Assembly: GCA_022836615.1 (NCBI GenBank) | Contig: MU405329.1 | Coordinates: forward strand, 62,001 to 126,000 | DNA: 64,000 nucleotides | DNA from: Annulohypoxylon bovei var. microspora | Taxonomy: Eukaryota; Ascomycota; Sordariomycetes; Xylariales; Hypoxylaceae | Direction: 5' to 3' | Part shown: one piece after another, positions 55,178 to 64,000 of the stretch | How positions within the stretch are numbered: the stretch's first letter is position 1 | How the letters are laid out: each line of letters starts with the position of its first letter | Notes under the pieces: generated by a model | Seen by the model: only the letters and a program-made list of their open reading frames with translations | The model's database searches: none | Told to the model about the DNA's origin: nothing | Program-made: the position numbers and the translations under genes

Positions 55178-55850
55178 AACAGCTCACCACCATCCGGCTG
55201 GCGGTTCGCGCATCCATCTAACCACCCTTTAAGCCTCCCCTTTAAGCCTCCCTTTTAGCCACCCGTGCTGCCACCCGTTTAACCGCCCGTTGAACCACCC
55301 GTAACCACCCCGTAAGCCACCCCTTATTGAACCCTTAAGCCACCCCTTATTGAACCCCTAAGCCACCCGCCGGACTTCCCGTTTAGCCACCCTTCAAACC
55401 ACCGGTCTAACCCCCGTCTAGCCCCCGTTGAACCACCCGTAGCCACCCTTTAAACTACCGGTCCAACCCCCGGTCTACCCACCCGTTTTCCCACCCTTTA
55501 AGCCTCCCCCTTAGCCACCCGTTGAACCACACACCGGTTTAGCCACCCGTCTAACCACCCGTCCCGTTGAACCCCCGTTGAACCCCCGGTCTAGCCACCC
55601 GTCTAACCCCCGTAGCCTCCCCCGATCTAAACACCCGATCAGCCACCCGTTGAACCCCTTGTTAATCCCCCGTTAGCCACCCGATCAACCACCCTTCTAG
55701 CCACCCGTTAAAACCCCCGTCTAGACCCCGTTGAACCACCCCCCCGACGAACCACCCGTCTTGCCACCCGTTCAGCCACCCGCGGCCACTCGTAGCCACC
55801 TTTCTAACGCCTTAGCCACCCTTTCGGGGGTTGCTTAGTCACCCAGCTTA
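55178..55850. repeat. Degenerate C-rich minisatellite, CCACCCGT core
   Basis: About 0.67 kb made of variants of a roughly 11-12-bp unit such as TGAACCACCCGT, TAGCCACCCGT, TCTAACCCCCGT and AAGCCACCCCTT. The plus strand is very rich in C and poor in G, with runs of four to seven C; the minus strand therefore has many GGGTGG and GGGGG runs able to form G-quadruplexes. It lies between the gene-bearing DNA and the AT-rich RIP block. Frames through it encode only Pro/His/Asn strings and are not genes. Confidence 0.85.
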
Positions 55851-55920
55851 GGGGTCTTTTTTTACGTGTGTTAAGTCAATTACATAAGCATCTTAGGTAA
55901 TCAATCCATCTGCCACCCAG

Positions 55921-56012
55921 TTGGTCCGTGCGCGAGAACCAGCTTTTGACAAGCTTTTCGTTTTGGAAAAACTGAATCTTGTCGAAAACCACCTTCTCGC
56001 GAACGGACCACC
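55921..56012. repeat. Long imperfect hairpin (arms about 33 bp)
   Basis: GGTCCGTGCGCGAGAA (from 55923) pairs with TTCTCGCGAACGGACC (ending near 56009) with one mismatch. Pairing continues inward through CTTTTGACAAG and CTTGTCGAAAA, leaving a loop of about 24 nt. It could be a folded-back repeat remnant, a small non-autonomous element, or the source of a hairpin RNA. Confidence 0.6.
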
Positions 56013-59000
56013 TCGAAAGCTGAGATACGTTGTCTGATTGGTCAAAAGCTCTGAGATTGCCCCACGTCCGAGACGATGCACCCAATCAATCGCTGTGGAT
56101 ATACCGGCCCTTGGGGAGATAACGGGGTTTACGAACTTTTAGCGCCGGAGATACGGGATTACCGCGATAGGAGATTTTTGATAAGGATTGGACCATGGAG
56201 AAAAAAAGGGAAAAAAAAACATACCAAAGCTTTTCCCGTATAATTACCTTCGTTAAACTCGGGTATAACATTTTAATTATCACCATTTAAATAAATATTT
56301 AAAAATTTATTTACATTTTAATAATTACTTTTATATTAAGTTTATTAAAACATAATTTAATTATATTAATATATAATTTTTTATGGAAATTATTTAATTA
56401 TATAAATTTCGAATATATAAAATTTATAAATAAAAAGTTTATTACGTAAATATTTATTTTTTATTATTAAATGTTTTATTAATTTATTAATTAAAAAATA
56501 ATTAATTAATAAAAATAATAAAAGTTATTTATTAATTATATTTAATATAAAACGAAATTAATAATATAATAAAAGTTTTAATATATAATTAATATTTAAT
56601 TAAATTTTAATATTAATTATTAATTAAAATTTTAATTTTATTTAATAAATAATTATATATTACGATGAATAAGTTTTTAATTAAAATAAAATTTATGCGA
56701 TAACGAAATTACGTATTTTATTAACGAAAATATTTAAAATAAAAAATTAAAAAAAAAAAATTACGAAATAATTTTTTTTAAAAAATTTTTATATATTAAT
56801 TTTACGGCCGGGATATTAATTAACCGGTTTTATTAATATATTTTAAAAGTAATAATAATTAAACGTTATTATATAACTTTTTTTTTTAAAAAAAAATTTA
56901 ATTTATAAAAAAAATAAATTATTTATTAATGCGTTTACGGTTTATTTTTTTAATTTTTTTTTTTTTTACGGTAAATAAATTATTTTTATTTATTATTTTT
57001 AATATTTTATTTTTCGCGGTGGTTTTAATTTATTATTAAAGTTTAACCAAAGGATTAATAATTTCGAAATGTAAGTTATAAAAGTTTTTTATTTTAATTA
57101 ACGCGTTAAAAAAGTTTTTAAAAAAATATTACGTTAAATTAAAATTATAATTTATTTAATTTATTTTATATTAAAGCTTTTTTTTAAAAAATTTAAAGTT
57201 TAATATTTTAAATATTTTATATTTTTATTTCCCGTTAATTTTCATTAAAAGCGGGGGATTTATTATTTATTTTAAAATTAAATTATTTAAAATTTTAATT
57301 AACCGGTTTACGTTTAAAACTCGGTGGATTTTTATATTTAAAAATAAATTAATTTTAAAAACGTTACGATAAAACTTCGTTAATATTTTAAAAAAATTTA
57401 TTATTAAATAATTTAAGCCGTTATAAAAGCGATTTATTTATTAATTACTTTTACGGATATATATTTAATTATTTATTATTTAATTTATCGATTATTTTTT
57501 TTTATTAATTTATTTATTTTAATAATTTTATGTTAATAAAAGGTTTTTACGGGTTTATTATATAACGGAAGTTTAACGTTTCATTAATAATTAAATAACG
57601 GTATAATTAAGTTTTTTTTAAAAGGTTTTAAATTTACGAATGCGAATTTATTAATTAAAAATTATTTTTAAAACGAATTTTATTTTCATTTTTATAAAAA
57701 AAAACTTTATGTTCGAATATAATTAAATGACGTATACGAAATTTAAATAAAATAATATTTTCGATTAATTATTTTAAAAATAATTTACGAAAAGTTATAA
57801 TTTTATTTAAATAAATTAATTAAAAATTTTTATTTAATTATTAAATTATAAATACTTTATTATTAATTTACGAAAGTTTATTTCGGTGAATTTAATTAAT
57901 TTATTTAAAAAAATAATTATAAATTAAAAATTTTTATTAAATGTAATTATTTTAAAAGTTTTATAAATACGTTAAATGTGTTTATAATATAAGTTTATAA
58001 ATTATATAATAATATAAGTTTTATACGTGGGTAATAAAAAAGGTTTTTTATTTAATTAATTAATAATTATTAAAATTAAATTAAATTTTTTACGATTAAA
58101 AGGTATAAATTTAAAATTTATCGAAATATATTATTATATTTATTTATTAATAAAAAGTGGTTAAAATAAATTTATTAATTTAATTTTAAAGTTTTAATTT
58201 TTTTAATATTATTTATAATGAACGTAATAATAATTTATAAATACTTTTATATTAAATTATAAATATTTTTTTAATATTATTATACGCATTTTATTTTAAT
58301 TTAAGTGTATTTAATTTAAAAAATAATAAAATTTATCGTATAATTTAATGTAAAGCTTTTCGTTATTTAAAATTATTATTTTTTTTTTTAAAAATAATAA
58401 TTTATTTTATAAAGTATATTTTTTTTTTAATTTATTTACGTTGCGTTTTTAATTTAATAACATTTTAATTAATCGTTAAAATGGCGTTAATTAACTTAAT
58501 ACTTTAAAGTAATTTTTTTTTAAAAATTTCCATCGTAATTAAAATGCATTAAAAGTTTAAAAATAATAAGTTTATTAAAAGTTTATTAATTAAAGGTTAT
58601 AAGGGATTTATTTTATTATAAAATATTAAAAAAAGTAATAAAATAATGGATTAATTATATTTTTTAATCGTTTTTTAAATAATTAAATTAACCGCTTTTT
58701 AAAATAAAACGTTAATTATTATATTTTCTTTTTTCGAACGATAATGTAATTCGTAATTAAATTAAAATAAATGTTTATTTTAATTAATTTAATAAAAGTT
58801 TAATATTTTTTTAATAACGAAATATTATAACATTTAATGGTTTATAAATATATCGAATTTATTATTTAACGAAACGAATATATATTTTTAAAGTTTTATT
58901 ATTATTACGATAACGAAAAACTTTTTATTATAAATGAAATAATTACATTTTAAAAAGATTATTATTTTAAAAAAAAAACCATTAAATATTAATCCTTTAA

Positions 59001-60992
59001 TTCGTTTAATTATAAAAAAACTTTAAAAATCACCTCGTTAAAAGCGTTAATTTTTAATTTAACCTTTTAATTTTCATAAAAATACTTTAAAATTAAAAAA
59101 GTAATTAAGGTTATTTTTAATGTTTTAAATGTTTTAAAATGTTTATTAATTTAAATTTAATATAAAATAACGGTGAAAAAATGTAAAGGTTTTATAATTT
59201 AATTATATTCCGATATAAATTATTAATAAAAATTATAAAAACTTAAAAACGATTAAAATTCTTAAATTTAAAAAAATGTTTTTTAATTTTAAACCGTTTT
59301 AATTTTATTTTAATTAATAACCATATTAAAAATAAAAATAATAAACTTTAAAAACTTAATTTTCGTAACCGAAAATTTATTTTTTTAAATATTAATTTAT
59401 AAATTAACGAAACGTAAACGTTTTAACATTTATTACACGTGGTGTTCGTAAAAAAATGAATTTTTTAAATAAATTAAAATATTATTTATATACGCCGTGT
59501 AAAAGTTATTAAAAAACAAAAAGAAAATTTAATTAATATATTTTTAAAACGCATTAAACCCATTGCTTAATTTAAAAAAAAACACACGATATTTATATAA
59601 TTCGAAATAAATTTAAAAAATAATAAAATCTTTTAAAATAAAATCCATTTTAATGCGGTAAAAAGTTTAATAAATATTAAATTTTATAAAAATTTTAACT
59701 TTAAAAATCCTTTTTAACGTTTCATTAATTAAAAAGAAAAAATAATAATTTTTTTTAATATAAATGTTTAATTTTTAATAATTAATATAAAACTTTAAAC
59801 CATTTTTTAATTTTTTCGTAAAAAAAACAAAGGATTTATATTTAACCACATTAAATATAATTTATTTTTTACGTAAATAATTCGATAAATATTCTTTTAA
59901 AGCTTATAAATATTCCATATTTATATTATAAAAAAGGTGTAATTTAATAAAGTTAATACTTTTTTTTAAATTTATTTTATAATCGAAAAATTAATAAAAT
60001 AATAATAAATCGTTATTTTTTTTCGAAAATATTTCGATTAAATTATATAAATAAAAAAAAAACTTTTCCATGATTTATTTTTAAATAAAATTATTTTTTT
60101 ATTATAATTTTTTTTTAAAAATTAAATTAAACTTTTAATAAAATAAAATAAAAACGTTTAATAACTCGTAAATTACGTTAAAACTCCGTTAAAAACGCGA
60201 CATTTTTTTAATAAACGTTAGGTTTAAAATTAAATAAACATTTATAATGGGTAATAATACGAAATATATTAAAAATTTAATAAAAAATTAAAAAAAAAAA
60301 AAAAAATAATAACGGAAAATTATCGGTTCATTTTAATTATAAAATTTATTATAAAATATATAAACGTTATAATAATTTATTTTTCTTTCGGGGTATAAAA
60401 TTAAAAGCGATTATAACGTTTTATATTTTTTTATATAATTTTATTTACATTTTTCCGAAAAATAAAAAATTTTAACGTAATATTAAAAACGTAATAATAA
60501 TAAAGAAATAATAATTTAAAAAAAATTAATTATTAACGTTAATTATTTAATATAATGTCGTATTTCGTTAAAAATTTAAACTTTAATATTATTTAAAATT
60601 AAAAACGATTTTTTAAGTTTATTAAAAAAATAAATACGTTATAAAAATTTTTATTTTACATTTAAATATTAATATAAATTACTTCGTTAATTTAATTAAT
60701 AATTTATTTATTAAAGTTTTTTATTATAATAAATTAATTAAATTAAATGGTAAAAAAGTTTCATGTATTTATTATTAAACGCGTGTTTTATTAATTAACG
60801 ATTATATACGTTTATATTTTAATATTTATTAACGTTTATATTATTATTATTACGTTAACGTTTTATAAGCGAATTAATATATTAATTACGAATTATGATT
60901 TTTTTATTATAAAGTTAAAAAAGTTAAAATTAATAAAAATAAATGTTAATAAATAAATATATAAAAAAGCGTTTAAATTAAAAATTAAAGGT

Positions 60993-61175
60993 AATAAATC
61001 ACGATGCGTTGTGTTATAATATTATGTAATGTATTACGATTTTATAATTATGTAAACGTTATAAAAGTTTAGTTTTTAAATTTATATTAAGCGTAACTTT
61101 ATATAACATAAGTTACATAAAATTACACAAAGTCACAAAACGTTTTTTATTAATAAATCCTTTTTATTATTAATA
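60993..61175 (+). repeat. 183-bp direct repeat, copy 1
   Basis: This segment begins AATAAATCACGATGCGTTGT and aligns without gaps to 62486-62668, 1493 bp to the right. Every difference I could see is a transition. It may be a long terminal repeat of a RIP-damaged retroelement; no clear TG...CA ends are left to prove it. Confidence 0.8.
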
Positions 61176-61246
61176 CGTTTTTTTAACGTTAATACCATTT
61201 AAATGTTATTTAAAAACATTATTTTTAATCTTATTATCGTTTTTTA

Positions 61247-61315
61247 TAACCTTGTTTTAATTTTTTTTAACCTTGTTTAACCTTTTTTAACCCTTGTTTA
61301 ACCTTTTTTAACCTT
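61247..61315 (+). repeat. Short tandem repeat TTTTTTAACCYTTGTTTAACC
   Basis: Three imperfect units of about 20-23 bp built from AACCTTGTTT and AACCTTTTTT lie inside the AT-rich block. They keep CC and TG dinucleotides that are lost elsewhere, so this island has been less mutated or arose later. Confidence 0.6.
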
Positions 61316-62485
61316 TAATTATTATTATGTACATTATAAAGATTTTATTATTATTTACACTTTTACCTTCCAAGGGTTTAATTAATTAATTATTATGATA
61401 AATTATAATATATTTTAATTTATTTAACGCTTTTATATACGATTTTATAAATAATTAATCATTTTTTATTATTTAATAACGCTTTCCATGCTTTAACATT
61501 TAAAAAATTATTTACATCGGTTTAAAGGTGTTTGCCGATCCGTTAATTTTATGTACTTTATTAACTTTATTATTATTAAGGTAATTACGACGAATGTGGC
61601 TTGGTTTTCCATATTTTTAATACTTTTTGTCGTTTTAATTTTTAATAATGTGATTATTACTTTTGTTAAATGTTTTATTAATGCGGTTACGAAATTTTAA
61701 AATAAAGTTATTTTTTATTATTTATATTATAATTGTAAATATTTTTAATAAAATATATTATTATATAATTTAATTTTTGGTTTTATTTTTAACGTTGTGG
61801 ATAAAATGTGTTTTTAATTACGTATTAAAAATTTTATTTTTTACATCGTTATTTTATAAAATGAAATATGTGAAAGTTATAACGTACGTAATAAAATCAT
61901 TATTATTATATTTAATTTCCTTAAATTCTTTTTATAATAATATTTTTTATTAATTTTTACGTACTTAATAATTCGTATAAAATTAAATAATTATAATAAT
62001 GTTTTATTTTAAGTTTATTATTAATTTTAATGGGTCCTTGTAAATGTTATTATAAATGATGTTAATTATTTTTAAATTATTTATCGAAGTAATATTATTT
62101 ATTTCTTCGATGTAATTAATCGATTTTAATGTTATATTTAATATTTTTAATTATATAAAAAAGTTTTTAAAACTTATTAAACGAAGTTTTTTAAGTAACT
62201 TTCATTCGAATCGTTTTTATCGTAAATTCGTGTCATTTACCGATGAAAATAAAAGTAATAATATTATATCGTTAAGGTTATTAACTTGTTTTTTTTATTT
62301 AACCGTTAATTTTTTTAAAGCTTTTTTTAACTTATTAATTTAAGTTTTTAACGATGTTATATTATTAAATTTTAATCCCGATGTTAATGTTATTACGATT
62401 CCCCTTTTAAATTAAAAGGCTTAAAAACCGTAACTTAATTCTTCGAATAATTATTTAAAACGGAAAAAGTTATTATTATGAAAAC

Positions 62486-62668
62486 AATAAATCACGATAC
62501 GTTATATTATAATACCATGTGATATATTACGATTTTATGGTTATATAAACGTTATAAAAGTTTAATTTTTAAACTTATATTAAACGTAATTTTATATAAC
62601 ATAAGCCATATAAAGCCACATAAAGTTATAAAATGCTTTTTATTAATAAATCTCTTTTATTATTAATA
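62486..62668 (+). repeat. 183-bp direct repeat, copy 2
   Basis: This is the second copy of the repeat at 60993-61175, same orientation and equal length, with only transition differences. Homology stops abruptly at both borders. The 1.3 kb between the copies is AT-rich and non-coding. Confidence 0.8.
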
Positions 62669-64000
62669 AAAATTTTATTTAAACGTTATTTTTTTTTAAT
62701 TTTAAATTAACGTTGTTTTTATTATATTTTATTGGTTTTTTTTTTAAAATAATAACCACGGTTTCGGTTTTTATATTACGCGTCGGATAATTATTAAAAA
62801 AATAACTTTTTTACTTATAAAAGTAATAAATTAAATCCGTGTTAAACGTTATAAAAACGTTGCGTTAACGGGGAATTAAAAAAACTTAAAAAGGTTTTTT
62901 TATACGTATTTAAATTATAATTTCCGTAATTAAACGAAAAATGTTAAAATTAATAAAAATTATTTTTATAATATTAAAAGTAGTTTTAACTTTAAATTAA
63001 AATTAAAAAATTATTAAATTAATTTTTTTTTAAATAACTTCGACGCGTTATTAAATTAACGCCGAATAAAAATTTTTAAATTTAATAAATTTTATTTTTT
63101 TATTTAAATAATAATGAAAAATTTAAGTGCGGAAATTAATAATTAATTAACGGTTTAATTCTTTTTTTTATTTAAATATTAAAATTTTTTTTTTATTTAT
63201 TAACGATATAAAAAGTGCGTAAAATTTAAAAAATTATTTATTTAATTATATATTAAACTTATAAAAATTATTTTTAATTTAAATTTTAACGTTAAAATTA
63301 TTATATAATAACTTTAATAAATTGTATATTTATTTAATTTTAATGTATTAATTAATATTATTTTTAATAAAAAAAAATTAAAAAATTAATTTAATTTCGT
63401 TTTTAACGAATAAATAAAACCACGTAAATTAAATGTGTTTTTTAAAAAATTCCCATTAATTAATTTAAAGTTTATTTTTCGTGTTTATTTTTTATTTTTT
63501 AAACGTAAAATTTAATTTATTTAATAAAAAATGCGAATTTTTAATATAAATTTTTAATAAAAATAAAAATAAAATTATTAATTATATTTTAAAGGTACGC
63601 CGAAAGTTATTTGGTTCTTCGAACTCGTTATTTTATTTCATTAAAAAGACGATTAAATTTTATAACGCACGAATTAAAGTGAAAAAATAAAGAGCGTAAA
63701 AAGAAACGGGGGGAAAAAAAAAAATAAAAAAAATAAAAGGAAAAAAAACGATCCGCGATTAATTTTTTAACGTTATTAATTTATTTAAAATAACGGATAA
63801 TATAATTTAAAGTAAATTTACTTTTATTATATTAAACTTTAAAAGCGGGGTGGTGGAATTTTATTATAAATTCGGTTAAAAAATACGTTTATTTTAATTA
63901 AAAAATTTATTAATAAACGGAGTTTTTTTTTTTTTTTTCCTTTTAAAAGGAAAAACAAGTTTTTAATTTCGTTATTAAATAATTAATCGGGTGGTTTTTT

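Larger units (their letters stand above)
56290..64000. repeat. Extremely AT-rich, gene-free block, RIP-mutated repetitive DNA
   Basis: From about 56290 to the window end the sequence is almost only A and T, with hardly any open frame. The remaining C and G lie mostly in ACG/CGT contexts, while CA and TG dinucleotides are scarce and TA very common. This is the pattern left by RIP, which changes CpA to TpA in duplicated DNA. The block therefore represents old transposons turned into heterochromatin. Less mutated islands occur at about 61180-61660. A 183-bp direct repeat inside it is listed separately. Element class cannot be read. The edge at 56290 is sharp. Confidence 0.85.

Noticed and set aside
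55178..55850. Possible CRISPR-like or protein-coding reading of the CCACCC array
   Set aside because: Units are 11-12 bp, degenerate and without spacers; translations are low-complexity strings. The genome is eukaryotic.
56290..64000. Mitochondrial DNA as an explanation of the AT-rich block
   Set aside because: No mitochondrial genes, tRNAs or GC clusters are visible, and the scarcity of CA/TG with retained CG plus transition-only repeat differences fits RIP much better.

Overview
The window is nuclear DNA of a filamentous ascomycete (Pezizomycotina, most likely a Sordariomycete). Coding genes have short spliceosomal introns (mostly 55-140 bp, GTAAGT/GTATGT donors, CTAAC-like branch points, TAG/CAG acceptors). 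The protein families are fungal: Pho80/PREG-type cyclin, WSC domains, a PTH11-like rhodopsin-fold protein, a GPI-anchored wall protein and a proteinase-K-type subtilase. Intergenic DNA is full of short TAGGTA/ACCTACC palindromic motifs, and the right end carries the mark of repeat-induced point mutation (RIP). All calls rest on reading the sequence; no database search was run.

Layout. 1-8.2 kb: the 5' end of an ACS-family MFS permease runs off the left edge (minus), then a small secreted protein, a C2-domain protein (minus) and a two-exon homocysteine S-methyltransferase. 9.9-11.0 kb: a Ser/Thr/Pro-rich GPI-type wall protein, followed by a 277-bp Tc1/mariner (Fot1/pogo-like) MITE in a 5.3-kb gene-free stretch. 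16.4-22.7 kb: an Erg6-like methyltransferase, an aminoglycoside-phosphotransferase-fold protein that lacks a key Asp, and a small single-pass membrane protein (minus). 26.1-32 kb: a five-exon secreted subtilisin, an Erv2-like sulfhydryl oxidase and the proteasome beta1 subunit Pre3. 36.5-46.5 kb: a Pho80/PREG-like cyclin, a DUF1996 plus four-WSC secreted protein (minus) and a type II membrane glycosyltransferase-like protein. 47.6-54.6 kb: dihydroorotase (minus, six exons including 13- and 27-nt exons), a SnoaL-like protein, 3-ketodihydrosphingosine reductase (minus) and a PTH11-like membrane protein.

From about 54.8 kb the gene-bearing DNA ends. In order come a telomere-like short motif, a degenerate tRNA-like Pol III unit, a strongly strand-asymmetric CCACCCGT minisatellite (about 0.7 kb), a long imperfect hairpin, and 7.7 kb of extremely AT-rich DNA without genes. 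That AT-rich block reads as RIP-mutated repeat (heterochromatin, possibly centromeric or subtelomeric). Inside it, a 183-bp direct repeat differs between its copies only by transitions. Outside it, two copies of a 306-bp MITE-like element lie in opposite orientation 5.8 kb apart. One copy has taken mainly G-to-A and the other mainly C-to-T changes, as expected from RIP acting on one strand per copy.

The genes do not form an obvious cluster or pathway. They are a mix of housekeeping functions (methionine, pyrimidine and sphingolipid synthesis, ER disulfide formation, proteasome, phosphate-type cyclin) and surface or secreted proteins. The most unusual content is the repeat biology. Several genes (dihydroorotase, Pre3, subtilisin, homocysteine methyltransferase) can only be read correctly after splicing; their exon coordinates are given in the entries.
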